DNA of 56,582 nt from an uncultured Clostridia bacterium (GCA_944386475.1 CALXBH010000063.1:1-56582), one strand, 5' to 3'. Counted from the first letter of the stretch, positions 17,365-26,472 are shown. Notes: generated from the letters alone by a model not told the origin. Numbers and translations: made by a program.

Positions 17365-17556
17365 TTACTCTGAAACGTTATCCGGAGAATCCGCATTGCC
17401 GTCAGGATTGGAAATAAACATTTCCTCCGTGGTCTGCTGCGCCAGTTTCAGCTTTTCAGTAATATCAACCAACGCATTGGTAGTCGCTTCCAACGCATCA
17501 ATAGCAGTCGCCATGCGCCCCGCCAAGTGATAATACATAGCCTTGTAATCTGGCAT
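17365..17556 (-). CDS. Small hypothetical protein, coiled-coil-like
   Basis: 63 residues, starting MPDYKAMYYHLAGRMATA after a strong AGGAGGG. The frame extends 15 codons further upstream into the hairpin after tRNA-Ala, but without a ribosome site. Mostly one amphipathic helix (AIDALEATTNALVDITEKLK), then EEMFIS and an acidic tail. Small proteins beginning MPDYK.MYYHL with a helical centre and ending in E.MYI are common in gut Clostridia, by recall; the function is unknown to me. It lies just downstream of the tRNA cluster on the same strand. Confidence 0.65.
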   Translation of the reverse strand: MPDYKAMYYHLAGRMATAIDALEATTNALVDITEKLKLAQQTTEEMFISNPDGNADSPDNVSE

Positions 17557-17581
17557 ACAGATCCCTCCTAAACAAATTTTT

Positions 17582-17619
17582 AATAATGGGCACTGCTCCA
17601 TGAAGCAGTGCCCATTATT
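17582..17619 (-). terminator. Hairpin after the tRNA cluster
   Basis: Perfect 16-bp inverted repeat (AATAATGGGCACTGCT, 17582-17597, with 17604-17619), 4 nt past the CCA end of tRNA-Ala(CGC). No strong U-tract follows on the minus strand, so it may be an attenuator or processing signal rather than a full stop. Confidence 0.55.
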
Positions 17620-17622
17620 CTT

Positions 17623-17698
17623 TGGTGGAGACGAAGAGGATCGAACTCTCGACCTTACGGATGCGAACCGTACGCTCTCCCAGCTGAGCTACGCCCCC
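17623..17698 (-). tRNA. tRNA-Ala(CGC)
   Basis: 76-nt cloverleaf including an encoded CCA. The anticodon stem TACGG/CCGTA encloses the loop TTCGCAT, anticodon CGC. The acceptor stem has the G3:U70 pair that marks alanine tRNAs. Last of three tRNAs from one promoter. Confidence 0.95.
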
Positions 17699-17742
17699 AT
17701 AAAAATCAGAAACGCGTTCTCTTAACTCGGAACACGTTTCCT

Positions 17743-17819
17743 TGGTAGAGACAGTAGGACTCGAACCTACGACCTCTCGCATGTGAAGCGAGCGCTCTAA
17801 CCAACTGAGCTATGCCTCC
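17743..17819 (-). tRNA. tRNA-Val(CAC)
   Basis: 77 nt including an encoded CCA. The anticodon stem CTCGC/GCGAG encloses the loop TTCACAT, anticodon CAC. The T-arm GGTTCGAGTCC is canonical. Confidence 0.95.
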
Positions 17820-17824
17820 GTAAT

Positions 17825-17900
17825 TGGTGGACCTGAAGGGATTCGAACCCTCGACTTCCTCAATGCCATTGAGACACGCTCCCAGCTGCGTCACAGGCCC
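17825..17900 (-). tRNA. tRNA-Ala(GGC)
   Basis: 76 nt including an encoded CCA. The anticodon loop ATGGCAT gives anticodon GGC, and the acceptor stem GGGCCTG/CAGGTCC has G3:U70, so alanine. The D-arm (GACGCAGCTGGGAGCGT) departs from the usual GCTCAG form of tRNA-Ala but still folds. Confidence 0.88.
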
Positions 17901-17924
17901 ATCATTTCGCAAGTGCTGAAATTT

Positions 17925-17953
17925 ATTTTACAGCATTTAAGAGTACTTGTCAA
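17925..17953 (-). promoter_or_regulatory. tRNA operon promoter
   Basis: On the minus strand, TTGACA (17953-17948), exactly 17 bp, then TAAAAT (17930-17925), 25 bp before the first tRNA. A near-consensus sigma-70 promoter. The insertion sequence's target duplication begins 4 bp upstream of the -35. Confidence 0.9.
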
Positions 17954-17957
17954 GTGT

Positions 17958-17983
17958 TTTTCTCAATTTTCTGATTTTTTTAA
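17958..17983. repeat. 26-bp target-site duplication, left copy
   Basis: A T-rich 26-mer identical to 19035-19060, immediately outside the left inverted repeat of the insertion sequence. Confidence 0.93.
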
Positions 17984-19034
17984 TGTAGGATTACAATAGA
18001 TATTAGACAGTAGAATAAAAAAAGGATGAAGGATAAGGCCTCATCGGTTATAGTTGAAGTTGCAGACAACAACTGTACGAAAGGGGGCCATATCCTTCAT
18101 GAGCAAAAGTATAACACAGGACATGGCGTATCGGCAATCCCTGATGAAGTATGCAGAGAAATACGGCGTCAGCCGTGCCAGCCGGAAATATAACAAAAGC
18201 CGGTCGTACATCTACTTTTGGAAAGCCCGGTGGGATGGCAAGTGGAATCCCTGGCCCGCCAGTCAAGAAGGCCCCACAGTCACCCCAATCAGCACACAGA
18301 AGCAGAAATGAAGTTAATACGGGACATGCGCCGCCGTAATCCAAACCTGGGCATGGTGGAACTCTGGCATCGCCTGCGTCAGCGCGGCTATACCCGTCGC
18401 CCGGAGAGCTTGTTCCGGGTCATGCGCAAACTGGGGTTGTTTCCTCCACAGAAGAAGAAAACCGTCTATCATCCTAAACCCTATGAGCAGATGACCTATC
18501 CCGGCCAGCGCGTTCAGGTGGACGTAAAGGTTGTGCCCCGTAAGTGTATCTCAGACCCCGAGCTGCGCCTGTTTCAGTACTCTGCCATTGACGAGTTCAC
18601 TCGCCTGCGCTTTCTGGCCGCCTACCCCGAACAGTCCACCTTTTCCTCTGCCAATTTTCTCATGAGGCTTGTCAGGTGGTATGCACGCCGCGGCATCCGG
18701 GTAGAGTGCGTCCAGACCGACAACGGCTTTGAGTTCACCAACCGTTTTTCCAACAGCAAACGAGATTTCCCTACTCTGTTTGAAGTTACCGATGCACAGC
18801 TGGGTATCCGCCACAAGCTCATCCGTCCCTACACCCCTCGCCACAACGGCAAGGTGGAGCGAAGCCACCGCGAGGATCAGAAGCGCTTTTATTCCTGCCG
18901 CAGCTTTTACTCTCTCGATGACTTCGCCAGGCAGCTCGCTGTCCACAACCGCCGCTCCAATGACTTCCCTATGAGACCGCTCTCCTGGCTTTCTCCTTGC
19001 GAATTCGCCGTCCAATATGTTTGACAATCCTACA
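17984..19034 (+). mobile_element. Insertion sequence with DDE transposase, 1051 bp
   Basis: Bounded by imperfect ~27-bp inverted repeats. The left end begins TGTAGGATTACAATAG and the right end, complemented, TGTAGGATTGTCAAAC; after a one-base gap they also share ATATT, GAC and G. It carries one frameshifted transposase gene and is flanked by a perfect 26-bp duplication. The transposase is of the IS481/IS3-like integrase-core type. Duplications this long are known for the IS1202 group, which I mention as a comparison and not an assignment. Confidence 0.9.
18099..19024 (+). pseudogene. DDE transposase, frameshifted
   Basis: Starts MSKSITQDMAYRQSLMKYAE (ATG 18099, GGGGG upstream), with an N-terminal helix-turn-helix (YGVSRASRKYNKSRSYIYFW). 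The frame breaks near 18240. Re-reading one base joins RWDGK to VESLARQSRRPHSHP, so one G has probably been lost (AAGGTGG to AAGTGG). The rest is an rve integrase core with Asp in RVQVDVKVV, Asp in VQTDNGFEF and Glu in NGKVERSHRE, so all three catalytic residues survive. No slippery heptamer is seen at the break, so mutation is more likely than programmed shifting. About 309 residues if restored. Confidence 0.85.
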
Positions 19035-19060
19035 TTTTCTCAATTTTCTGATTTTTTTAA
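19035..19060. repeat. 26-bp target-site duplication, right copy
   Basis: Identical to 17958-17983. The 160 bases from here to the AraC gene hold no gene that I can support. Confidence 0.93.
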
Positions 19061-19224
19061 GCGGCAACGGCGGTCCTATTAAAATGGACGCCAAGCTCTC
19101 TCTTTATGCCGGTAATAGGCCTGTGCGTTTGACTGAAAATAATTGTTCCCTTCTTTTCAAAACGTCCATAATAAAAAGCTGTTTGACAGGTAAAGTCCAT
19201 TGTTTTGGTAAATAGCGGTAAAGC

Positions 19225-20094
19225 TTATACATCGTTCCGGAGGGTAGAAGCCCCTTTAATAAGTTTCCTGGGCGATACCCCATAGATTTTTTTGAACACA
19301 CGGGAAAAATAGGTATAGTCGTTGTATCCCGCAGCGGCAGAAGCCTGCGCCATAGGACATCCTCCCTTCATTAATATAAGTGCGCGCTTGCATCGGATCT
19401 GATTAACAAAATCCATAATTGTGGTACCAGTAAATTTTTTAAAGATCCTGCACATATATGAACAGGATATCCCTAACGATTTAGATATATGATCCAAGGT
19501 AATCTCATCTTGATAGTGGCTGTATATATACTGGATAATTTTTTTAGAGTAGCTCCCCTCTTCCGGATTGAGCTTACAGTGATTCTGCTTCTGCCCTTCA
19601 TTTTTGGAATCAATAATATACGCTATAATATTGTAAATGGCGGACTGCATCCGCAGTTCCCTTGTAAAGCTCTCATTTTCATACTCGTCGATCAAAGAGT
19701 GAAAATGGGCATTGATGATTTGATCCTGCCGGAACAGCGGCTGAAAATGTTCCATGTCCGAAATCAATTTTGCCACGTATTTTGTTTGGAACAAATCGGA
19801 ATCGCCGCATGTCAGCGCGTTCAAATCAAACTGGATATTATAATATACTGTATCATCCAAAAAGCCAAGGCTCCTATGCGGCTGGCACCAATTGATAAAA
19901 GCGACATCGCCCCCGTAAGCCCATTGAGTCATCCCGCTGCAAAAAATTTTAACACCGCCTTTTATTACATAATAAAACTCAACATACTCATGAATATTGA
20001 TCATGCACCCAAGGCTTTTTTGTGTGGCACTGCGTTTAACGATCAGTATGGGAGACTTCGTTGATTTAAAATTATTTTCATAATACTGTTCCAT
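19225..20094 (-). CDS. AraC-family transcription regulator
   Basis: 289 residues from ATG 20094 (MEQYYENNFKSTKSP), with GGAGG close upstream; the frame reaches 20169 without a better site. N-terminal AraC-type cupin-like sensor (INIHEYVEFYYVIKGGVKIF ... CQPHRSLGF). C-terminal tandem helix-turn-helix at about 195-285 (ITLDHISKSLGISCSYMCRI and ASAAAGYNDYTYFSRVFKKI, then YGVSPRKLIK). Divergent from the giant metallo-beta-lactamase surface protein with 153 bp between starts, so it probably controls that gene in response to a small ligand. Confidence 0.85.
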   Translation of the reverse strand: MEQYYENNFKSTKSPILIVKRSATQKSLGCMINIHEYVEFYYVIKGGVKIFCSGMTQWAYGGDVAFINWCQPHRSLGFLDDTVYYNIQFDLNALTCGDSDLFQTKYVAKLISDMEHFQPLFRQDQIINAHFHSLIDEYENESFTRELRMQSAIYNIIAYIIDSKNEGQKQNHCKLNPEEGSYSKKIIQYIYSHYQDEITLDHISKSLGISCSYMCRIFKKFTGTTIMDFVNQIRCKRALILMKGGCPMAQASAAAGYNDYTYFSRVFKKIYGVSPRKLIKGASTLRNDV

Positions 20095-20247
20095 AAATTC
20101 CTCCAAATACAATTCACAAACCAATAATTTTATGTCAAAATAACACAACTTTAATAGCAGTATATACATATATTACAAATATGTAAAGAGGTATAATGCA
20201 ATTAGTTGATCAACACTAGAAAGTACATTTAAGAAAGGAGCGTATAT

Positions 20248-23200
20248 ATGAAAAAATCATGGAAGGCGTTTGTGTCCAGTTGTTTGGCGTTAACTATCGT
20301 TATCGGGAACCTGGTTGCTTCTGGCGGCTTATTTCAAACTGCCGGCTCCGCAGCCGACGCCCCTGCTGCTGCCGATGGAATTTATCAGATCGCATCAGCA
20401 GACGATCTTTTATGGGCCGCTGAAAATCCTACTGAAAATTATATTTTAGTGGAAGACATCGATTTATCAGGGTATCCTGACTGGACACCGATCGGCACCG
20501 AATCCACCCCGTTTTCAGGCGTTTTTAACGGCGGGGGGCACTCGATCAAACTAAGAATCGACCAAACAAAAACAACCGCTGGGATTTATATGGTTGGGCT
20601 GTTTGGCTCTGTTTCCGGCACAATAGCTAATTTGGAAGTAACAGGAACTGTTGACGCTAAAGTCCATAGCGGTTACGTCGCCCCTATAGCCGCAAATCTT
20701 TTGGGCGGCAGGTTGATTAACTGTGAGAACAATACCGCCATCACCGTAGAAGGGACCGGGACGGATAAAACCGGTACCGTCCACGTGGGCGGTCTTGCCG
20801 GTGCGGCTCGGAGCGGATATAACACCGCGCATATCGAAAGCTCCGCTAACAACGGCCGTATTACAGTAACCGCTCAGAATCTCCCTAAAGGCAGCGGAGA
20901 TTTAGGCGATGGAACAAGCGGAACGGTCGGCGGAATCATGGGATACAGCTGCACCGCGGCCTCGACAGAAATTACGCGCTGTGTTAACAACGGCGTTATC
21001 GTTGTAAATGGCGGAAGCTGTGATGTTGGCGGCATTCTTGGCATGACCTCTTCCAACAACGATAACTCCACGGCGAATATCACTTACTGCGCGAATAAAG
21101 GAGATATAACGATCTATCATCTGAATGCGGAACGGGCGGCCGGTATTATTGGATACATTAAAAACGGCCGAATCAACTATTGTTATAATACTGGGGACGT
21201 TCTTGCTTATACAGATGACGGGACAACAATTTCTCGGCTGTCATATGGAACTCATTATGGGATCTTTGGATACGCCAACATCAATGCAAACAATCCGCTG
21301 GAAGTCACATATTGCTACAACGCGAGTAGTTCCCCGTTAGAAGCGGAAATTTGTCTTATCCGGAACCCCTCATACGGAACATTTCAGAACTTCTACATGC
21401 AGGGGAGAACAGAATATGAAACAGATCTGGGAGGCTCTGAAGGGACGGCTGGAACAGCGTTCACCTCTCCAGATGACTTGCTGGCCAAAATCACTGCAAC
21501 ACCCAACGGCGCCGAGGCATATGCCGCCAACCCTGTACAAGGCGGATATCCTGTTTTAAAGCACGAGATTCCTGCTTTCCTGCCGGACAACAACTATGCC
21601 GGAACAATTGATGAGCAGCCTTTAAACAGCGAATTATCCGATTTATCCTTTGTCTTACAAACTGGCAAATCAGTAGACACACGGGATCTTGTCATAACCG
21701 CTGATGTCTATAAGGACTCTCAGATCATCAAATCCTTTACGCTTTCAAAAGGCGATGCCGGTACCCTTTTTAAAGCCGGTGGACAAACTTATCAAGCATC
21801 AGAAGGCTGCACAATGTATTACGGAAAACTCTATAATGCCGAAGGGTCATGGACGCAAGCTAAAATCACAGTAAAAAAAGGAACGGAAACCTTATTTACG
21901 GAAACACTTAACAAAACGGTCCAAACCGTCCCTCTTCCCTTTGAAGACCTGCCGGAATATCCTGGCGGAGATATCAGCGGCACCACTTATAACGCCGGGC
22001 CCGGGCTTGCAGTCGATCAAAACGGCGCTACTGATGAAGATTCAAAAATGGTAGTCATCAGCCAGACCAGCGCCAAGACATTTCAATCGTACATACAAAC
22101 CTTATTAGCCGCTGGATTTGAAAAGATATCCGAAAACAGCATAGAGGAAAATATTTACTACACGCTTAAAAAGGATAATCAATATTATTATATGTACTAT
22201 ACAGCCTATTCGCAAACGGTTCGCATTATTGAAGACAATGGAACGACCGCTGAATTATCCAGCTTAGACAAGGAAGCTGCGGGAAATGGACAAACTGAAT
22301 TTTATGTATATGCTATTGATTATTCAAGCACAGGGCAATATTCGAAAACCGATTACTGGAGCGTGGACTGCGGCGCATGCTTAGTCATCAAATTCGCCGA
22401 TAACAGTGTCATGATTATTGATGGCGGACACCAGCGCCAAAGCAGCAAAACCGCTCAGGAGTCCTTCTTGAATTTCTTATATGAAATAACGGGCCTTAGC
22501 CGGGAAAAGGGTGAAAAAATCCACATTAGAAGCTGGTTTTTCTCCCATGCGCATGATGACCACGTTTATTTTGCCAAAGCAATGCTGGATAACTATCACA
22601 GCAGCCTCGACCTTGAAAGCGTTATGTTTAACTTTCCGTCCTACCAGGTATTGTATGGCGGTTATGCGGTCAGCACTTTTGACGTCAAAGACGCCATCCG
22701 GCAATATTATCCGGACTGTAAAGTTATAAAATTGCATACCGGCCAAAATTTCTCTATGCAAGACGTATATTTCGATGTGTTATATACGCACGAAGATGCC
22801 GTCAGCAATGCTGGAACAACAACAATTTCAAACTTCAACGATACTTCCACCGTATTAAAAGTAACCATTGACGGAAAAACTTTTATGCTGTTAGGCGACT
22901 GTTCCGGCAAATGCCGCGACGTTTTGTTAAAAATGTATACTGCTGAAACGCTTCACAGCGATTGCCTGCAGGTCGCTCATCACGGATATGATGATTTACC
23001 AGATCTTTACGCCGCAATAGGCGCGCCATTGGCATTCTACTGTAACTCCAGAGCAAATTCAGGCGTTGATCCCGGGCATCATAACCACACCAAGTACCTA
23101 GGCGTTAAAAACGCCGCCGATAACGTAGATGTCATCTTTGCGGACAACACCTATAAAATTACTGTGGAATCCGGCAAGCTGGCATATAAGGAAATACCCA

Positions 23201-24258
23201 ATTACCGCGCCGCGTTCAAAACGCTTGATGTGCCTAACCTCAGTCAAGATTTGTTGACAGGCGATCCGGGCTTCCGAGAGGATATCGAATATATTCTGGC
23301 TAATAAAACCCCCTTGCTGGACAAGGTGATCGACCGATCCGTCATCGGATCGCCCGGTAACACCGACGAATCAGGATATCTAATCCTGGATGGCGACTTG
23401 AAAACTAAATTCTGTACCGATATCCTTCCGGCTTCCGTGGTATTTACCATGAAAGAACAAACAACTATAAATTCCTATATTCTTTATACCGGGAACGATA
23501 CCGCTACAAATTCCCAAAGAAATCCGCAAAACTGGATACTCTGCGGTTCTAATGACGGCGACACTTGGACGGTACTGGATTCTGTAAGCCAGGGAAATTT
23601 ACCTGCCCAAAACTCTACGGGCACTGCGTTCAAGGTGAAAAACCCAGGAGCATATCAATACTATGCCATTCGGTTCTTTAATACAGAGGGAGCATCCGTT
23701 TTCCAAATATCGGAACTTAGCCTTTACAACGGCGTTACCTCCGCGCTCCAGTCTGTAAAAGACGAGATCATGAATATTCCAGATGATCTCCAACTGGAGG
23801 ATGAAGCCGCCATTCAGTCAATCCGGGAAGCATATGACCAATTATCATCAGAAGATAAAAAGCTCGTGACAAACTATGCAGAATTAACCGCTGCTGAAGA
23901 AAAAATTGCCGAATTAAAAGACGCGGCCGGCACTGATGAGCCCGGCACTGATGAGCCCGGCACCGACAAGCCCGGTACTGATGAGCCGGGCACTGATGAG
24001 CCCAGCACCGACAAGCCCGGTACTGATGAGCCCAGCTCCGACAAGCCCGGTACTGATGAGCCCAGCTCCGACAAGCCCGGTACTGATGAGCCCGGTACTG
24101 ATGAGCCCGGCACTGATGAGCCCGGCACTGATGAGCCCAGCTCTAACTTGAATCCCATCACAGGAGATCATCCGTTGATGCTGCTTTTGGCTGTTGTCAG
24201 CATACTAGCGGGAGGCCTTGCTGTTGTATGTTTAAAGAAAGGGCCATCTCGCCAATAG
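20248..24258 (+). CDS. Wall-anchored protein with GLUG, metallo-beta-lactamase and F5/8C-like parts
   Basis: 1336 residues. Signal peptide (1-40). GLUG-type repeats (about 45-400: GLFGSVSGTIANLEVTGTV, VGGIMGYSC). A linker region, then a metallo-beta-lactamase fold (about 680-970) with the zinc motif HAHDDH (about 767), a metal-ligand Asp in LLGDCSG and VAHHGYDD (about 910), closest in style to the ComEC C-terminal hydrolase. Next an F5/8C/discoidin-like domain (about 1035-1165, ESGYLILDGDLKTKF ... QYYAIRFF), a helical bundle (QLSSEDKKLVTNYAEL), 14 pentapeptide repeats, and an anchor: NPITGD, hydrophobic segment, KKGPSRQ. The zinc residues look intact, so an exported hydrolase is likely; the substrate is unknown. 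Divergent from the AraC gene. Confidence 0.85.
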   Translation: MKKSWKAFVSSCLALTIVIGNLVASGGLFQTAGSAADAPAAADGIYQIASADDLLWAAENPTENYILVEDIDLSGYPDWTPIGTESTPFSGVFNGGGHSIKLRIDQTKTTAGIYMVGLFGSVSGTIANLEVTGTVDAKVHSGYVAPIAANLLGGRLINCENNTAITVEGTGTDKTGTVHVGGLAGAARSGYNTAHIESSANNGRITVTAQNLPKGSGDLGDGTSGTVGGIMGYSCTAASTEITRCVNNGVIVVNGGSCDVGGILGMTSSNNDNSTANITYCANKGDITIYHLNAERAAGIIGYIKNGRINYCYNTGDVLAYTDDGTTISRLSYGTHYGIFGYANINANNPLEVTYCYNASSSPLEAEICLIRNPSYGTFQNFYMQGRTEYETDLGGSEGTAGTAFTSPDDLLAKITATPNGAEAYAANPVQGGYPVLKHEIPAFLPDNNYAGTIDEQPLNSELSDLSFVLQTGKSVDTRDLVITADVYKDSQIIKSFTLSKGDAGTLFKAGGQTYQASEGCTMYYGKLYNAEGSWTQAKITVKKGTETLFTETLNKTVQTVPLPFEDLPEYPGGDISGTTYNAGPGLAVDQNGATDEDSKMVVISQTSAKTFQSYIQTLLAAGFEKISENSIEENIYYTLKKDNQYYYMYYTAYSQTVRIIEDNGTTAELSSLDKEAAGNGQTEFYVYAIDYSSTGQYSKTDYWSVDCGACLVIKFADNSVMIIDGGHQRQSSKTAQESFLNFLYEITGLSREKGEKIHIRSWFFSHAHDDHVYFAKAMLDNYHSSLDLESVMFNFPSYQVLYGGYAVSTFDVKDAIRQYYPDCKVIKLHTGQNFSMQDVYFDVLYTHEDAVSNAGTTTISNFNDTSTVLKVTIDGKTFMLLGDCSGKCRDVLLKMYTAETLHSDCLQVAHHGYDDLPDLYAAIGAPLAFYCNSRANSGVDPGHHNHTKYLGVKNAADNVDVIFADNTYKITVESGKLAYKEIPNYRAAFKTLDVPNLSQDLLTGDPGFREDIEYILANKTPLLDKVIDRSVIGSPGNTDESGYLILDGDLKTKFCTDILPASVVFTMKEQTTINSYILYTGNDTATNSQRNPQNWILCGSNDGDTWTVLDSVSQGNLPAQNSTGTAFKVKNPGAYQYYAIRFFNTEGASVFQISELSLYNGVTSALQSVKDEIMNIPDDLQLEDEAAIQSIREAYDQLSSEDKKLVTNYAELTAAEEKIAELKDAAGTDEPGTDEPGTDKPGTDEPGTDEPSTDKPGTDEPSSDKPGTDEPSSDKPGTDEPGTDEPGTDEPGTDEPSSNLNPITGDHPLMLLLAVVSILAGGLAVVCLKKGPSRQ
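23929..24138 (+). repeat. 14 tandem 15-bp units (GTDEP repeats)
   Basis: In-frame 15-bp repeats encoding GTDEP, GTDKP, STDKP and SSDKP pentads, residues 1228-1297. An acidic Pro-rich wall-spanning stalk just before the sorting signal; copy number is likely to vary between strains. Confidence 0.95.
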
Positions 24259-24299
24259 CCCCTATGTAAATAATTTTTAGCGTGATCTAAATCTATTGA

Positions 24300-24329
24300 G
24301 CCTTCGCCTATCTGGCGGAGGCTTTTTTT
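24300..24329 (+). terminator. Terminator of the surface-protein gene
   Basis: GCCTTCGCC with GGCGGAGGC (one T-G pair), then T7. Confidence 0.88.
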
Positions 24330-24360
24330 GTTACAGAATATCGCACAGCCCTAAAACGGC

Positions 24361-24397
24361 AAACGGCGTCCGTTTTGTTTCGGACGCCGTTTTTTTA
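24361..24397. terminator. Bidirectional terminator
   Basis: Perfect 12-bp stem AAACGGCGTCCG/CGGACGCCGTTT followed by T7 on the plus strand. It abuts the stop of the minus-strand gene that ends at 24400. Confidence 0.85.
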
Positions 24398-24399
24398 TC

Positions 24400-25392
24400 T
24401 TATTTTCCCTGCCGGGCGGAACGTTTTTGCAGGCGGATATCCTTTCCTACAAGCCGCAGGCAGTCATAAGCGGAAAACAGCCGGGAAACAATCCGCTGGG
24501 AATATTTTTTCTCCATCTCCTGCACCGTCAGGTTGGAGTTAATAATGGTGGGCTTTTCTTCATTTAAACGGGTATTAATAATATTATACACAGTAGAGAT
24601 ATTAAACTCGGAACTAAACTCCACCCCCAAATCATCCAGGATCAAAAGATCTACATTCAAAAGCATCCCCAGGGTATCCTCGTCGGTGTCCGAACGGTTA
24701 AAATGTTCCGCCTCAATCCGGCGGAGAAAATCCTGGGTGGAGCCGTACAAAACAGTAAACCCCTTTTCGATCACCACCCGGGCGATCGCTAAAGAAAGGT
24801 GCGTTTTCCCAAGCCCTGTGCCGCCAATGAGCAAAAGGCTGGGAGAAGTTTTTGAAAACCGCCCGGCATAGTCCCGGCAATAGTCAAAGATCCGGCTCAT
24901 AACCTCCCGAGGGGATACGCCGTTCTCTCCCTCAGTGGGATAATACCGCAGGTCAAAGGTGGAAAAGCTGGACAGCTTTAAAGGCGAACGGCTGTTTAGA
25001 TCCTGCACCGAAAGCTCCTGAAGCAGGATTTTTAAGCATTCGCACTTTTCATTTCCCCGGTAGCCGGTATCCCCGCACAAGGGACAGGTGGGGTGCAGGC
25101 TCAAATAATCCCCAGGATAGCCGTTTTCCTTTAAAAGCTGCTGGATGCGCCCCTGAATATATAAATTGCGCTGGCGCAGCTCCTCCAGTTGTTCCTTGGC
25201 GTTGCCGCTGCCGGACAGGATGATTTTGGACAGTTCGATGCTGGTGCGCGCTAATTCCCGGCGCAAAGCCGCCGCCTGAGGGATTTTGGCGGCGATCTCC
25301 TCTTCCCGGCGGGAAACGGTAAGCTTAGCGTCCTGCTGACGCTGGCCGAGTATCCGCATCGCCTGGGCGTATAATTCACTGTGGCTGGCCAT
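24400..25392 (-). CDS. DnaC/DnaI-like ATPase (helicase loader)
   Basis: 330 residues. Helical N-terminus, then a zinc-binding motif CPLCGDTGYRGNEKCECL (about 102-119). AAA+ core with Walker A LLIGGTGLGKTHLS (about 188-201), Walker B LLILDDLGVEF (about 251), and arginine-rich C-terminus YSQRIVSRLF. The zinc ribbon plus AAA+ layout is that of DnaI/DnaC-type loaders, which place the replicative helicase on DNA. It follows the DnaD-like gene by 3 bp, the usual pairing in Clostridia, and therefore probably acts at chromosome replication start or restart rather than on a phage. Confidence 0.88.
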   Translation of the reverse strand: MASHSELYAQAMRILGQRQQDAKLTVSRREEEIAAKIPQAAALRRELARTSIELSKIILSGSGNAKEQLEELRQRNLYIQGRIQQLLKENGYPGDYLSLHPTCPLCGDTGYRGNEKCECLKILLQELSVQDLNSRSPLKLSSFSTFDLRYYPTEGENGVSPREVMSRIFDYCRDYAGRFSKTSPSLLLIGGTGLGKTHLSLAIARVVIEKGFTVLYGSTQDFLRRIEAEHFNRSDTDEDTLGMLLNVDLLILDDLGVEFSSEFNISTVYNIINTRLNEEKPTIINSNLTVQEMEKKYSQRIVSRLFSAYDCLRLVGKDIRLQKRSARQGK

Positions 25393-25395
25393 CGG

Positions 25396-26358
25396 TTATT
25401 TCCCCTTTCCGTCAGGAATATCAAAAATCCCCATATCTTCAAAATCGTTGATGTCAAAAGAACCCTTTTCGGTGCGGGAGGTTGTCTTTTCCCCCTGAGC
25501 CTCCTGGGGTGTGCGAAAGCCCTTGTCGTGCCAGGAAGCCAGGATCTTGTTGATGTAGGGAAAGGACATCTTCCCGATCTGATCCACCGTCCGTTCATAG
25601 GCCTCCCGGATCATCGCCATGTCAAAGCCATATTCCTTTACCCAGCGGTCGATATATTTTTTTTCGTTGACCGACAAGCTCCGTCCGCTGATGCCGAACA
25701 TAGACTGCACCTGGCTTTCGGACTGATCCCTTTCGGTGATCTTTTTTAAATGTTTTTCCGCCGCTTCGTGGGTGCGGATCCCCTCGTCGTACCAGGCAGC
25801 CGCTGTCTTTTGGATATAGCGGATGCTGCCCTTTCCTTTCCCGATGCAGTATTTAACCACCATTAAAATCACGTCCACCGGCAGGCCCAGCCATTCCCGC
25901 ATGGAGACTAAGCCCCGCTGCTCGGTAGAGGATACCGGGCGGCCGTACAACGCTTCCGCGCTTTGAAGCAAAAAGGCGATTTCCCCGTTTTCCCGGACCA
26001 TCTGGGCGATCTCCCCGGCTGTTAAAACCGGCGGCGTCACCTCGGTGCGGCGGGGAGGCAAAGCTGTGGAGGGCGTCTCGTTTTTGTCCTCCGAAGGCGG
26101 AGAAGCCTCTTCCCCGCCGGACAGCCGGGCGGGCAGGATGCCCTTTTTGACCCAGTAAGCCACCGCCGCGTCCACCACGTCGGCGCGTACTCCCGCTATC
26201 CTGGCGATCTCCTGGGAGGAAGCTTTCGGCCTTTTGCAGCTAAGCACTGCCAGCAGGACTTTGACTTCGTCCCCCGACGCGGAGGCCAGATGCTCCTCCA
26301 CCGCCGACGGCACCCAAAACACATTTTGCCATATTCCGCGGTCAAACTGATATTCCAC
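25396..26358 (-). CDS. DnaD-domain replication protein
   Basis: 320 residues from GTG 26358, chosen because AAGGAGGGAAGCTTT directly precedes it; the frame extends to 26511 only through non-coding-looking sequence that enters a repeat. The N-terminal winged helix region contains FDRGIWQNVFWVPSAVEEHL. Two DnaD/DnaB_2 domains sit at about 125-200 (ALYGRPVSSTEQRGLVSMRE ... KYCIGKGKGSIRYIQKTAAAW) and 215-290 (GRSLSVNEKKYIDRWVKEY ... MSFPYINKILASWH). DnaD-type proteins remodel origin DNA and recruit the helicase loader encoded next. Confidence 0.88.
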   Translation of the reverse strand: MEYQFDRGIWQNVFWVPSAVEEHLASASGDEVKVLLAVLSCKRPKASSQEIARIAGVRADVVDAAVAYWVKKGILPARLSGGEEASPPSEDKNETPSTALPPRRTEVTPPVLTAGEIAQMVRENGEIAFLLQSAEALYGRPVSSTEQRGLVSMREWLGLPVDVILMVVKYCIGKGKGSIRYIQKTAAAWYDEGIRTHEAAEKHLKKITERDQSESQVQSMFGISGRSLSVNEKKYIDRWVKEYGFDMAMIREAYERTVDQIGKMSFPYINKILASWHDKGFRTPQEAQGEKTTSRTEKGSFDINDFEDMGIFDIPDGKGK

Positions 26359-26472
26359 AAAGCTTCCCTCCTTTCCGGAAATGAAAAATATTTTTGATAA
26401 TAGACGATTTTCACCATCCACCTCTTCTGAGACGAATGCTAAAGTGTTATAAATATCGTCACGCAGGCGGAC

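Noticed and set aside
23929-24138. Possible CRISPR-like array
   Set aside because: 15-bp units without spacers, in frame within a coding sequence.
23874-24171. Repeat-rich frames opposite the GTDEP stalk
   Set aside because: Other-frame readings of the 15-bp tandem repeat.
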